Assembly: GCA_040367435.1 (NCBI GenBank) | Contig: BAABWY010000003.1 | Span: 327,079 to 391,078, forward strand | Origin: Hyphomicrobiales bacterium 4NK60-0047b | Lineage (GTDB): Bacteria; Pseudomonadota; Alphaproteobacteria; Rhizobiales; HXMU1428-3 | Length of the DNA: 64,000 bases | Direction of reading: 5' to 3' | Part shown: piece by piece, positions 16,819-25,374 of the stretch | Layout: each line of letters begins with the position of its first letter | Numbering within the stretch: the stretch's first letter is position 1 | Program-made: the position numbers and the translations under genes | Notes under the pieces: model-generated | Told to the model about the DNA's origin: nothing | The model's input: only the letters and a program-made list of their open reading frames with translations | Databases searched by the model: none

Positions 16819-17775
16819 ATGAGTACTTTTTTTAATCAACCGCGCTTCTCGCTTAAAGTTTTAAGTGCTGTAAGTGCATTATTTATTTTTAATCTTTTCA
16901 ATCCTTCAATCATTCACGCTCAAGATGCGTCTTCAGCATCGGAGACCCCTCCTTCATGGACAGGGTTTTATTTTGGTGTTGGACTTGGAGCAGCTTTAAC
17001 TGACCTTGAACTTGATAATGAAGTTGATGGAATTGAGCGCCAACGTCGTCGGCGTTGTTTTGAGCGCCGCGTAGGCCCTCCACGTTGTACCAGATACACA
17101 AGACCTAGTCGTTACAGATTCAGTGAGAGCTCATCTTTTGATGAAGATGAGACTTACTTTTTTGGAACCATTCAGCTTGGTTACAATCAACAAATCAACA
17201 GCATGTTTGTTGTAGGTGCCTTTGTTGACTTTGATAAATACATTGGAAACTCAGATGCATTTAACGACATTAATTTTAATCGTCGCGGTCGTCGTTTTAA
17301 CGAAGTTTCTGGTTCTGTTGATCTTGACTATAGCGCCACTGTTGGTGGTCGCATTGGGTTTTTGACGAATAATCAAAACACACTGATTTATGGCCTTGTT
17401 GGTTACACCTATTTGAAACTTGATGGAGACTTAACTGAAACAGTTGGTCGGGTTAACCGCCGAGGAGGCCAACGCATTCGAAATAGTGCAGGCCTTCCTT
17501 TTCCGGATGAACTTGAAGGGTTAACCCTTGGCGCTGGTATTGAGACAAAATTATCTCGTAACGTTTCATTCAAATTTGAGTATCGTTATACAAACTTTGA
17601 TGATGATACCGCAGCTGGGGCTTATTCTTCCACAAACAATAGCATTCGCAATAGAAGAGGTCGTAGATACACAGAGGTTGAAAATATCTTACGTGGAAAT
17701 TCTATCTCAGGGTTAGATGGAGACATTCATTCAATTCGTGCGGTTCTTGTTTATCAACTTAACTCATTGCCATAA
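16819..17775 (+). CDS. Outer-membrane beta-barrel protein, Omp25/Omp31-like, with arginine-rich loops
   Basis: This 318-residue exported protein has a signal peptide ending near IIHA-QD (residue 34). The barrel is of the opacity/Omp25 type: TGFYFGVGLGAAL, FGTIQLGYNQQINSMFVVGAFVDFD, ATVGGRIGFLTNN, NTLIYGLVGYTYLKLDG, LTLGAGIETKLSRNVSFKFEYRYTNFDDD and a final strand ending in YQLNSLP. Several loops carry dense arginine clusters (for example RQRRRR near residue 76, and RNRRGRR near residue 280), plus two cysteines near residues 79 and 88. These make it unusual for the family. It stands alone, followed by a strong terminator. Role likely structural or porin-like; not known. Confidence 0.82.
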   Translation: MSTFFNQPRFSLKVLSAVSALFIFNLFNPSIIHAQDASSASETPPSWTGFYFGVGLGAALTDLELDNEVDGIERQRRRRCFERRVGPPRCTRYTRPSRYRFSESSSFDEDETYFFGTIQLGYNQQINSMFVVGAFVDFDKYIGNSDAFNDINFNRRGRRFNEVSGSVDLDYSATVGGRIGFLTNNQNTLIYGLVGYTYLKLDGDLTETVGRVNRRGGQRIRNSAGLPFPDELEGLTLGAGIETKLSRNVSFKFEYRYTNFDDDTAAGAYSSTNNSIRNRRGRRYTEVENILRGNSISGLDGDIHSIRAVLVYQLNSLP

Positions 17776-17792
17776 GAATTTTGCCCAAAATT

Positions 17793-17903
17793 AGTTTCTA
17801 AAGATTTGAGTAACATGACTGCCTTAGAAACTGATTTAGGCTGACTGGCCCATTCATCTTAGGTTTTAACTCATGTTGTCCAAAGATGAATGGGACTTTT
17901 TTT
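17793..17903 (+). terminator. Double hairpin terminator after the outer-membrane protein
   Basis: First stem AGTTTCTAA (17793-17801) with TTAGAAACT (17824-17832). Second, stronger 12-bp stem CCCATTCATCTT (17849-17860) with AAGATGAATGGG (17883-17894), followed by AC and seven T residues. The second has the form of a factor-independent terminator with a long loop. Confidence 0.75.
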
Positions 17904-17928
17904 GAGACATTACCTTTTAAGGATTAAG

Positions 17929-18333
17929 TTATGGCGCAGTTATCACCTCGCCATCTTCTTTTGTATATGTTGTGCCTGATTGCACATCGAGTAATTTAAA
18001 GACTGCTTCTGATGGTCGGCACAGAGCCACACCTTTTTTTGTGCAAACGATTGGGCGATTTACTAGCACTGGATGTTCCAGCATCACTTCTAGCAATTTC
18101 TCATCTGCCACTGTTGGGTCAGTTAAGCCAAGCTCTTTGGCCGGAGATTTTGTTGTGCGCAAAGCTTCGCGCGGCGTTATGTTGGCAGCGGCAAAAAGGG
18201 CTTGTAATTGCGCCTTTGTCCAGCCTTCATTTATATAGTCTATAATAACTGGCTCTTTTGCAAAGGCTCGAATGATCTCTAATACATTGCGTGAAGTTCC
18301 ACATTCTGGATTGTGATGAATTACAATAGACAT
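17929..18333 (-). CDS. arsC: Arsenate reductase, glutaredoxin-dependent ArsC family
   Basis: This 134-residue ArsC/Spx-fold protein has the active-site motif HNPECGTSRN with Cys11, and the three family arginines in LRTTKSP, VNRPIV and LCRPSEAV. The family reduces arsenate to arsenite with glutathione and glutaredoxin in the cytoplasm. No arsenite pump or ArsR lies nearby, so the gene is isolated. ArsC-like proteins of unknown substrate also occur, but the conserved motifs here fit true ArsC. Confidence 0.88.
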   Translation of the reverse strand: MSIVIHHNPECGTSRNVLEIIRAFAKEPVIIDYINEGWTKAQLQALFAAANITPREALRTTKSPAKELGLTDPTVADEKLLEVMLEHPVLVNRPIVCTKKGVALCRPSEAVFKLLDVQSGTTYTKEDGEVITAP

Positions 18334-18530
18334 TGGCTACACCCTTTAATCATTGAAGACCTATATCATTAATGATTTAGACTTTTGCAATGAGGTAATC
18401 CAAGTTTGTCCTTTTTGCAAATGTTTTCGGCTTTAAAACTATATACCTAATACCCCCCCATCCTGCTCTATACAGCTTTTTGAAAATGGTCTATTTTTAA
18501 TAACTGCTATTCATATCTGGGGGATGAACT

Positions 18531-19001
18531 ATGTTACGTTGGATTTTCTTATCTGGGACACATTTGGCAATGCTTGCAATTGGCTTTGCTTTGGGGGTTT
18601 ATTTCCTACCGATTTTAACGGCGCCGCCCAGTTTAGACAAAGGTATGCTGACACAAACTGCGAAATCAGCACTTTTTAAAACCGAATTTAAACGTGACTT
18701 AAGGGGAAGTGACTTTCTTCATTGGGGAGAGGGTAAAGTTAGCCTTACAGACAAAAAGATAGTTCATGAAGGCAAACTCGCTCCGGGACCTGATTATAAA
18801 GTTTATCTAGCCAAAACATTTGTTGAAGATGAAGCTGAGTTCTTAAAAATCAAAAGTGATACAAAACAAATTGGTGATGTAAAAACCTTTGATGGATTTC
18901 TTGTGACCATACCTGAGGGAATAAATGTTGCTGACTATTCTACTGTAATTGTTTGGTGCGAAGCTTTTGGTGAATTTATCACAGCGGCTAAATATAAATA
19001 A
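18531..19001 (+). CDS. DM13 domain protein, membrane-anchored
   Basis: This 156-residue protein has an N-terminal hydrophobic segment (about residues 5-30) that is a membrane anchor or uncleaved signal. The rest matches the DM13 domain: FLHWGEGKVSLTDKKIVHEGKLAPGPDYKVYLA, the DVKTFDG turn, and a conserved late cysteine in TVIVWCEAFGEFI. DM13 domains are proposed to take part in electron transfer or redox chemistry. The start has GGGGGAT seven bases upstream. A terminator hairpin follows. Function in this organism is unknown. Confidence 0.78.
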   Translation: MLRWIFLSGTHLAMLAIGFALGVYFLPILTAPPSLDKGMLTQTAKSALFKTEFKRDLRGSDFLHWGEGKVSLTDKKIVHEGKLAPGPDYKVYLAKTFVEDEAEFLKIKSDTKQIGDVKTFDGFLVTIPEGINVADYSTVIVWCEAFGEFITAAKYK

Positions 19002-19019
19002 TTGTTAGTTTGTGGTCTT

Positions 19020-19047
19020 CCTCTGAATTGAGACAGAGGTGTTTTTT
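19020..19047 (+). terminator. Factor-independent terminator after the DM13 gene
   Basis: Stem CCTCTG (19020-19025) with CAGAGG (19034-19039), 8-nt loop, followed by TG and six T residues. It lies just before the stop of the convergent LysR gene. Confidence 0.7.
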
Positions 19048-19053
19048 AAGCTA

Positions 19054-19947
19054 TCACTTCAAGGCCTTTGCTAGCTTTGCTTCTATGTAGTCTATAAAAA
19101 TGCGAACTCTTGCTGACATGAGCTTTCCTGGGGGGCGTACAGCCCATATGCCCCACTCAGGTTCTAACTTATGATTTGGCAAGATCTCAACAAGTTCACC
19201 GCTTTTTAATTGCTCAAGCACATCCCATTTTGATTTTAATGCGATACCAATTCCAGATAATGCCGCTTCAGTAATTGCTTCTCCGTAGTTGGTGGAAAAA
19301 TTACCGGAGACTTTTATTTCACTTAGCTTTCCTATTTTATCTTTTATTTGCCAAGTGCGCATTTCTCCTAATAACAGGCAATTATGTGAAATTAAGTCTT
19401 CAGCTTTTTTTGGGGTGCCATATTTTTTTACGTACTCTTTTGAAGCCACCAGTAATCTTGGGCTTTCAGCTATTTTTTTTGCCCGTAATGTTGAGGGCTC
19501 TAACACACCGATGCGCAGGGCCAAGTCGAACCCGTGACGTACGATATCAAACATGCTATCGCTTAATTCTAGTTGGATTGAGACTTCTGGGTGTTCCTTT
19601 AAAAATTCTCCGATGTAGGGTGCAATATACCGCCGTCCAAACGAAGCTGAGGCTGTGACACGAAGCTCTCCTTTTATGATTTTACCTGTGCCTTGTAGAT
19701 CTGTTAGGGCGTCTTCAACATCTGCTACAATCTTTTTGGCATGACTTAAAAACAACTCTCCATCTCTGGTAAGTGATACTGAACGTGTCGTTCTATTGAG
19801 TAATTTTGCCCCCAGCGCTTGTTCCAGGTTTTGAATTCTCTGTGAGGCAGCCGTTGGTGAATAGCCAAACTCCATACCTGCTTTGCCGATTGCACCCAGC
19901 GCGGCAACACGGACGAAGAATTCAACTGATTTTATATCCAAGCTCAT
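19054..19947 (-). CDS. LysR family transcriptional regulator
   Basis: The 297 residues have an N-terminal helix-turn-helix (residues 5-30, VEFFVRVAALGAIGKAGMEF start) and a substrate-binding domain of the group that regulates oxidoreductases (CrgA/DsdC-like: LRVTASASFGRRYIAPY, FDLALRIGVLE). It is divergent from a zinc-type alcohol dehydrogenase family gene across about 165 nt; such LysR/quinone-reductase pairs are common and the regulator usually controls its partner. Confidence 0.92.
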   Translation of the reverse strand: MSLDIKSVEFFVRVAALGAIGKAGMEFGYSPTAASQRIQNLEQALGAKLLNRTTRSVSLTRDGELFLSHAKKIVADVEDALTDLQGTGKIIKGELRVTASASFGRRYIAPYIGEFLKEHPEVSIQLELSDSMFDIVRHGFDLALRIGVLEPSTLRAKKIAESPRLLVASKEYVKKYGTPKKAEDLISHNCLLLGEMRTWQIKDKIGKLSEIKVSGNFSTNYGEAITEAALSGIGIALKSKWDVLEQLKSGELVEILPNHKLEPEWGIWAVRPPGKLMSARVRIFIDYIEAKLAKALK

Positions 19948-20111
19948 TGTCCCGTTTTACCAAATAGTTATTATCAAAACAAGATGATTATCCTTTCGCG
20001 TGACATTCTCTATAGTCTAAACAACGAATAACACAGCCTTCTGGTATGCTTATCCCTAATGTTCTCCCCCTTAGGCTCAGTGTCACCAGGCTAGATATAA
20101 GGAAGAATTTA

Positions 20112-21122
20112 ATGAAAGCTGTTGGATTTACACATTATCTCCCCATTGAAGACCCGAATTCATTTCTCGATCTGGATATTGAAACTCCTGTTCCTTTGAA
20201 TGAAGATATTCTGGTTGAGGTCAAAGCTATTTCTGTTAATCCGGTAGACACAAAAGTCCGTGCGCCTAAAGATATTGTCGAAGAGAGCCCTCGTATTATT
20301 GGTTATGATGCTTCCGGGATTGTTAAAGCAGTTGGCTCTGATGTCACCCTTTTTAAAGAGGGGGATGAGGTTTATTATGCAGGAGATATTTCGCGCTCTG
20401 GCACAAACCAGGAATTTCACTTAGTTGATCAAAAAATTGTGGGATTTAAACCCAAATCTCTTTCATTTGCTGAAGCGGCAGCTTTACCCCTCACAACAAT
20501 TACCGCATATGAATCCTTTTTTGACAGACTTAAAATTGATCCAAACGGCGCACATGCTGGCCAGACCATTTTGATCATTGGTGCTGGTGGTGGTGTTGGC
20601 TCGATTGGCATTCAGCTTGCTAAATTGGCGGAACTAAAAGTTATTGCGACTGCATCGCGTTCTGAAACTACAAATTGGGTTAAAGAACTTGGCGCTGATT
20701 ATGTGATCAATCACAGAGAGAATATGATTGAGCAAGTACGAAATCTTGGTCTTTATCATGTTGACCACATTGCGATTTTTAATGATATGCGTCATTGGGA
20801 AACAGCAGTTGAGCTTATTCGCCCGCAAGGGGGGATTGTGACCATTGATGACACTGAGTTACCTATGCCTATGGCTGGTATGAAAGCGAAAGCGGCGAGT
20901 TTACATTGGGAGTATATGTTTGCCCGGTCTATGCACCAAACAGAAGATATGATTGAGCAGCATAAGTTATTATCTAACATCTCAGAGAAAATTGATGCTG
21001 GTACTATTCGTACAACGGTTACGGATGTTTTATCTCCGATTAATGCTAAGTCCATTCGTGAGGCACACAGATTGATAGAAACGGGGCAAGCCAAAGGTAA
21101 AATCGTTATTGAAGGATTTTGA
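20112..21122 (+). CDS. Zinc-type alcohol dehydrogenase-like / quinone oxidoreductase (MDR superfamily)
   Basis: This 336-residue medium-chain reductase has a GroES-like N-terminal half (VNPVDTKVRAP, GYDASGIVKAVGSDV) and a Rossmann half with ILIIGAGGGVGSIGIQLAKL. The catalytic-zinc ligands of true alcohol dehydrogenases are absent, so an NADPH quinone or enone reductase is more likely than an alcohol dehydrogenase. ATG 20112 was chosen because AAGGAAG lies seven bases upstream; the frame stays open for 22 further codons upstream without a ribosome site. Likely controlled by the divergent LysR protein. Confidence 0.88.
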   Translation: MKAVGFTHYLPIEDPNSFLDLDIETPVPLNEDILVEVKAISVNPVDTKVRAPKDIVEESPRIIGYDASGIVKAVGSDVTLFKEGDEVYYAGDISRSGTNQEFHLVDQKIVGFKPKSLSFAEAAALPLTTITAYESFFDRLKIDPNGAHAGQTILIIGAGGGVGSIGIQLAKLAELKVIATASRSETTNWVKELGADYVINHRENMIEQVRNLGLYHVDHIAIFNDMRHWETAVELIRPQGGIVTIDDTELPMPMAGMKAKAASLHWEYMFARSMHQTEDMIEQHKLLSNISEKIDAGTIRTTVTDVLSPINAKSIREAHRLIETGQAKGKIVIEGF

Positions 21123-21152
21123 TCTTAAAAACTTTATTATAATTTCTCACTC

Positions 21153-21181
21153 TTAAAGCCTGGATTTTATCCAGGCTTTAA
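21153..21181. terminator. Bidirectional terminator between zinc-ADH and Crp/Fnr genes
   Basis: Perfect 13-bp inverted repeat TTAAAGCCTGGAT (21153-21165) and ATCCAGGCTTTAA (21169-21181) with a 3-nt loop, flanked by A and T tracts on either side. It overlaps the stop codon of the convergent regulator gene. Confidence 0.85.
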
Positions 21182-21825
21182 TTTTCTCCGATCGCCAAGT
21201 TCTGTAACTGTTTCTCATTTAATATTTTTAGTATGCCCCGCCCACGTTCAATCATTCCAAGCTTTTCCCATTGCGCCAATTTCCTACTGATGACTTCACG
21301 GGCTGTTCCAAGATCTGTTGCCAGTTCATCATGTGTTACTTTGATCATCGGCGATGTAGTTTGTAGTTGAAGAACTCTTGCTGCTAACCTTGTATCAATT
21401 GGAACAAAAGCCACTTCTTCAATCTTGCTCATCATTGATGCCAAGCGCTCAGAAAAAGAAAGAAAAACCAAGCGGCGAAACTCAGCCGAGTGATTGAGCT
21501 TTGCTTCAAATTCGCTATGAGAAATGATACAGGCTTCAACATCTTCTTCTATATGAGCTTCTGCGCAATAGTCATTGCCACTTAAAAGGCATGACGTGTT
21601 TAAGACGCATGTTTGGTCTGAGCCAACGCGGTAAAGCATAATCGCTTTACCGCTGAGCGATATGAGATCAACCCGAACCACTCCTTTTAGTAGATAAAAG
21701 AATTGTTCACAGACATCGCCAGATTGAAAGACCCGTGTTCCTTTTGGCAAGGAGACAATGGTAGACCCTTTTAAACAATCCGGGATATGATCTAATCTAG
21801 CATCAGTCTCATTCAGGGCTTTCAT
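21178..21825 (-). CDS. Crp/Fnr family transcriptional regulator
   Basis: This 215-residue regulator has a cyclic-nucleotide-type sensory fold (residues about 25-140) and a C-terminal winged helix with recognition helix TAREVISRKLAQWEKLGMI. The E-x-x-S-R pattern of FNR-type DNA reading is present. It lacks the N-terminal four-cysteine cluster motif of FNR, though Cys residues at about 17, 39, 72, 79 and 86 are present. Next genes are a periplasmic rhodanese and, divergent from it, a DsrE-like protein, with an FNR-like box between them, so sulfur-linked or redox control is plausible (inference). Confidence 0.9.
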   Translation of the reverse strand: MKALNETDARLDHIPDCLKGSTIVSLPKGTRVFQSGDVCEQFFYLLKGVVRVDLISLSGKAIMLYRVGSDQTCVLNTSCLLSGNDYCAEAHIEEDVEACIISHSEFEAKLNHSAEFRRLVFLSFSERLASMMSKIEEVAFVPIDTRLAARVLQLQTTSPMIKVTHDELATDLGTAREVISRKLAQWEKLGMIERGRGILKILNEKQLQNLAIGEN

Positions 21826-21940
21826 TCTCTCACCTTTTATCTCTTCTAGGCAAATTTCTTTTTGGTTTGCCTTTATTGAATTGGTCTGTTTTGGCTCCTG
21901 ATAGCTCTAGAAAATTGATGAGACTCAGATTTATACCCAA

Positions 21941-22573
21941 TCACTTCTTAGGCGCCATATGTTCTTTATTCCATGCCATTGTTTCAGGAATTTTATAGGT
22001 CCATGGAAGGCCTGAGTTCCGCCATCCATTTAGTTTGCGAAACCCCTCTTTGTTTTTATCACCTTCAAACCCTTCTACCAAATTCCAAACATTTGTATAA
22101 CCGGCCTTGATTAGCTTGCGAGCAAACTTACCTGATCGTCCGCCTGAACGACAAGCGACAAAAATCGGATTTTTTTTGGTCACCCCTTCACGATCTATCA
22201 AGTTTTTAACTTCTGCTAACAGGTTTGGATTTTCCTTCATCTTATAGCGCCCTAGTTCAGGGGAAAACTCATGAGAGGCAATGGCCAGTGGAATGTTTTT
22301 ATCTGTACCAACGGCATGCCCAACAAATGAGACTTCTATTGGATCTCTGACATCGATGAATATTATTTTAGGGTTCTCTTTTAATGCTTTAAAAGCGCCT
22401 TTCGGAGAGAGGTACAAGCCTAAAGATGTTGATCGAGATTGGCTGACCTTTTCAGGGGAGACATCTGACTTTATTTCTGCTGCAAAAGCAGTATTTGTCA
22501 GGCTTAGCACAGCCAAGCCAGTTAGTATTTTTGAGAATATTTTTAAAGAATAGCACCATTTTAAATTACGCAC
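21941..22573 (-). CDS. Periplasmic rhodanese-like protein
   Basis: This 210-residue protein has a signal peptide (cleavage near AFA-AE, about residue 32) and one rhodanese domain: IIFIDVRDPIEVSFVGHAVG, active-site loop VACRSGGRSGKFA with the catalytic Cys, and NVWNLVEGFEGD. The C-terminal extension contains WRNSGLPWTYK, common in rhodaneses linked to c-type cytochrome or sulfur systems. The start is GTG 22573 with a very good AAAGGAG site eight bases upstream. It probably transfers sulfane sulfur in the periplasm. The divergent DsrE-like gene fits a sulfur role. Confidence 0.87.
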   Translation of the reverse strand: MRNLKWCYSLKIFSKILTGLAVLSLTNTAFAAEIKSDVSPEKVSQSRSTSLGLYLSPKGAFKALKENPKIIFIDVRDPIEVSFVGHAVGTDKNIPLAIASHEFSPELGRYKMKENPNLLAEVKNLIDREGVTKKNPIFVACRSGGRSGKFARKLIKAGYTNVWNLVEGFEGDKNKEGFRKLNGWRNSGLPWTYKIPETMAWNKEHMAPKK

Positions 22574-22693
22574 TTTTTTTCTCCTTTTTTAGGTTTAAGT
22601 GCACTCTATTCCTGGGCTCATCAGTCTTCTGTGACATTGTCACTGATAGGATTGGTTTCTCCCTGTCTTACTACGATTTTGTTTTCCTCTTAT

Positions 22694-22707
22694 CTGATCT
22701 ACATCAA
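22694..22707. promoter_or_regulatory. FNR/Crp-like box between rhodanese and DsrE-like genes
   Basis: CTGAT-CTAC-ATCAA matches the FNR consensus TTGAT-N4-ATCAA at 9 of 10 fixed positions. It is too near the DsrE-like start (14 nt) to be a normal activator site for that gene. It sits 121-134 bp upstream of the rhodanese GTG, where a promoter at -41.5 spacing would start near 22659 with a plausible -10 (TAGTAA) on the minus strand. Confidence 0.5.
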
Positions 22708-22721
22708 AAAGGACAAAATCT

Positions 22722-23162
22722 ATGAAAAAACTTTCAGTTGCCATCTTGGGATTGTTTAGTGTTTTATTTAGTAACCCTGCTGTTGCAGAACCCCAGAAAA
22801 ACATTGTGACGATTGTGACATCTTCGCATGCTCAAACTCAATTAATGGCGATGGTTTTGACAATGCAGGCCGTTAAACAAGGGGCAAATGCTCATATTCT
22901 ACTTTGTGGCGATGCTGGGGATATGGCTTTAAAAGATGCGCCCAAGACGGTTACTGCTCCACAAAAGCCAAAAGGAATGAGCCCGCAAAAACTCATGAAG
23001 CTGATTATGGAAAAGACGAAAACAAAAGTTGAGGTCTGTGCTCTTTACTTGCCGAATAAAGATATGAAAGCTTCAGAACTTATAGATGGCATCACTGCTG
23101 CCAACCCTCAGAAAATGGGGCAGCGTTTGTTAGTGGATAATGTTCGTATATTAAGTTTTTAA
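22722..23162 (+). CDS. DsrE/DsrF-like family exported protein
   Basis: This 146-residue protein has a signal peptide ending at AVA-EP (residue 22) and a DsrE-like fold: NIVTIVTSSHAQTQLMAMVLTMQAVKQGANAHILLCGDAG, with Cys in LLCGD and in VEVCALYLP. Family members bind or relay sulfur, or have unknown roles when exported. It is divergent from the periplasmic rhodanese and ends before a terminator-like hairpin. The pairing suggests a periplasmic sulfur relay, but no catalytic evidence is visible. Confidence 0.75.
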   Translation: MKKLSVAILGLFSVLFSNPAVAEPQKNIVTIVTSSHAQTQLMAMVLTMQAVKQGANAHILLCGDAGDMALKDAPKTVTAPQKPKGMSPQKLMKLIMEKTKTKVEVCALYLPNKDMKASELIDGITAANPQKMGQRLLVDNVRILSF

Positions 23163-23183
23163 TTTCTTCTCAATCTTTAAAAT

Positions 23184-23213
23184 GAGGGGGGGATTATACT
23201 TCCCTCCTCTTTT
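23184..23213. terminator. Terminator-like hairpin between DsrE-like and TRAP genes
   Basis: GAGGGGGGA (23184-23192) pairs imperfectly with TCCCTCCTC (23201-23209), followed by four T residues and TG. It lies between convergent genes. Confidence 0.5.
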
Positions 23214-23227
23214 GTATGCACCTTCTA

Positions 23228-24637
23228 TCAGCCACTTAAAAGCAGGTTGGGTAGGAACAAGACAATTTGCGGGAATGCGATTAAGCCTGCAATTGTAAGG
23301 GCGTCAGCAATGAAGAACGGGGCGGAGCCCCGAAAGACATCTTGTACGGTGACTTGTGGGCAAACACCAGCTACGACAAAACAGTTTAATCCAATGGGCG
23401 GGGTAATTAAACAGAGCTCTGCCATTTTTACAACGATGATGCCAAACCATATGGCGCAACTCACACTATCCATACCAAAGGCACTATTGGCGGCAGTAAC
23501 ATCAGCTCCGCCATTTAACGCAATGATCGCTGGAAAAACCACAGGTAATGTCAAAAGCATCATACCAATGGCATCCATGAACATCCCTAAAACCGCATAG
23601 GCGCAGAGTATTAAAACCAACGTTAAGAGAGGGCTTTGATCAAGGCCCTGAACCCAGTCAGCAAAAACACCCGGGAGGTCTGCAAAGCCTAAAAAGCGAA
23701 CATAAATCAACACGCCCCAAATGATTGAGAAAATCATCACAGAGAGTTTTGCTGTTTCTAGCAAGCTATCTTTTAATTGAGGCCATCGCATGCCTTTATA
23801 AAGAGCCATAACAAACACAACAAAAGCGCCAAGCGCACCGCCTTCTGTCGGTGTCCCCCAAGCGTCGCCGCCAAAGGGGTTATAAATAAAGAAGATAATG
23901 ATTGTGACGACAAACAAGATTGGGAGTGCACCTGGAAGTGATGCGAATTTTTGTTTCCAAGTAAAGCCCTTTACGGGGGGGCCGAAATCTTTAAACATCA
24001 TGGCCATGCAGACAACCAGCCCACCATACAGAACGGCTGAAAACAGCCCCGGTAAAAAACCGGCTAAAAGCAACGCTCCCACATTTTGCTCAACAATAAT
24101 TGCGTAGATCACCAAAATTGCGGATGGAGGAATAAGTGAGGCTAGAGTGCCTGCTGCTGCAACAACGCCAGCGGCAAATCGTTTATCATATCCAAGGGCC
24201 AACATTTCTGGAATGGCCACTCTTGCAAACACGGCCGAAGTTGCGATTGAAGCACCGGACACAGCTGCAAAACCAGCTGTTGAGAAGACAGTGGACACTG
24301 CCAAACCGCCAGGAAGCCAACCGATCCAACGTTTTGCCGCTTCAAATAATGCTTTGGTAAGCCCGGCGTAATACGCTAAATAACCGATGAGGATAAAGGT
24401 TGGTATTAAAGATAGAGCTTGAGATGAAATTTTAGAATGAGGGACTTGCCCTGCTATTTTTGTGGCGACCGTTAAGGCCCAGCCAAATTCTTCTCCTGCA
24501 TAGCCTTTCTTGGCCCAGAATATCCACACTAACCCAATAAGGCCGGATAGAGCTGCTGCAAATGCAACTCTTACTCCAATGAGGACCATAAGCAGTAAGC
24601 CAGCAGATACGAATAGACCGATTTCAATTGAACTCAT
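23228..24637 (-). CDS. TRAP transporter large permease (DctM family)
   Basis: This 469-residue membrane protein has about 12 hydrophobic segments and DctM hallmarks: FAAVSGASIATSAVFARVAIPEM, the AAGTLASLIPPSAILVIYAIIVEQNVGALLLAG block and LITPPIGLNCFVVAGV near the end. It is the ion-coupled channel subunit of a TRAP importer. It overlaps no other gene and lies 17 nt behind the small permease. The ligand of this TRAP system is unknown. Confidence 0.95.
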   Translation of the reverse strand: MSSIEIGLFVSAGLLLMVLIGVRVAFAAALSGLIGLVWIFWAKKGYAGEEFGWALTVATKIAGQVPHSKISSQALSLIPTFILIGYLAYYAGLTKALFEAAKRWIGWLPGGLAVSTVFSTAGFAAVSGASIATSAVFARVAIPEMLALGYDKRFAAGVVAAAGTLASLIPPSAILVIYAIIVEQNVGALLLAGFLPGLFSAVLYGGLVVCMAMMFKDFGPPVKGFTWKQKFASLPGALPILFVVTIIIFFIYNPFGGDAWGTPTEGGALGAFVVFVMALYKGMRWPQLKDSLLETAKLSVMIFSIIWGVLIYVRFLGFADLPGVFADWVQGLDQSPLLTLVLILCAYAVLGMFMDAIGMMLLTLPVVFPAIIALNGGADVTAANSAFGMDSVSCAIWFGIIVVKMAELCLITPPIGLNCFVVAGVCPQVTVQDVFRGSAPFFIADALTIAGLIAFPQIVLFLPNLLLSG

Positions 24638-24654
24638 GTTCTTATCTCTGTTCT

Positions 24655-25278
24655 TTAATCTGTAACTGTTGCTGCTTCTGCCGCTGCTATTTCGGCAGCT
24701 CCCTCAGGTAAGGGTACGGCGACCGGCTCATGCACTCCTTTATAAACAGCACGTGCATACCCCCATATTTGCAAAACTAATCTCATCCCTAAGACAAAAA
24801 ATGCAATGGGTACAATGAGTTTTACCGGCCAGATTGGCAGGCCAATATCAACACTTGAATCCCGGCTCCATAAAGGCGCTGACATATCAAAGGAGCGCAA
24901 AAAATGAGACCAACTACCCCAAAGAAGCAATAAAACTAATAGTAAAATTATGATGGATGAGATGAGCTCTAGGACCCATAAGGGGCGGCCCTTTAAATTC
25001 ATGATTAGGATATCCATACGGATATGAACGCCTAACCTTTGGGAATAAGATATCCCTAAAAATGCTATCACTGGCATGATAATTTCGATCCAATCAACAT
25101 AGCCTGATAAAGGTTGATTGAATAAATGACGACCCGTGACACTTATGACGGCCAGTATCATAAGAGAAAAAACGGCTAGTCCGCTGATAAGGCAAAATAT
25201 GGTTTCAATTTTGAAAAGAAACTGATCAACTCTACTAAGTAAAGTTCCATCAGTTCTAACAGATCCTGTTGCTGCCAT
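24655..25278 (-). CDS. TRAP transporter small permease (DctQ family)
   Basis: This 207-residue protein has four transmembrane helices (about residues 35-55, 70-88, 108-130 and 150-172) and the DctQ pattern VDWIEIIMPVIAFLGISYSQRLGVHIRMDIL. The C terminus is alanine-rich. Start ATG with GGGGAG five to six bases upstream. It joins the DctM permease in the membrane complex. Confidence 0.92.
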   Translation of the reverse strand: MAATGSVRTDGTLLSRVDQFLFKIETIFCLISGLAVFSLMILAVISVTGRHLFNQPLSGYVDWIEIIMPVIAFLGISYSQRLGVHIRMDILIMNLKGRPLWVLELISSIIILLLVLLLLWGSWSHFLRSFDMSAPLWSRDSSVDIGLPIWPVKLIVPIAFFVLGMRLVLQIWGYARAVYKGVHEPVAVPLPEGAAEIAAAEAATVTD

Positions 25279-25306
25279 TTACTTCTCCCCAAACACAATA
25301 TGAACA

Positions 25307-25356
25307 TTACCGGTTAATAAAGGGATGGCCAAAATTGCCTCCCTTTATACCGGTAA
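25307..25356 (-). other. Large interrupted stem-loop between TRAP binding-protein and permease genes
   Basis: Outer arms TTACCGGT (25307-25314) and ACCGGTAA (25349-25356), inner arms ATAAAGGGA (25317-25325) and TCCCTTTAT (25340-25348), with a 2-nt bulge and 14-nt loop. Read on the minus strand it follows the binding-protein stop by about 18 nt and precedes the small permease. It probably stabilises or partly terminates the binding-protein message. Confidence 0.75.
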
Positions 25357-25374
25357 AGTCCAATTGCTCTTAAC

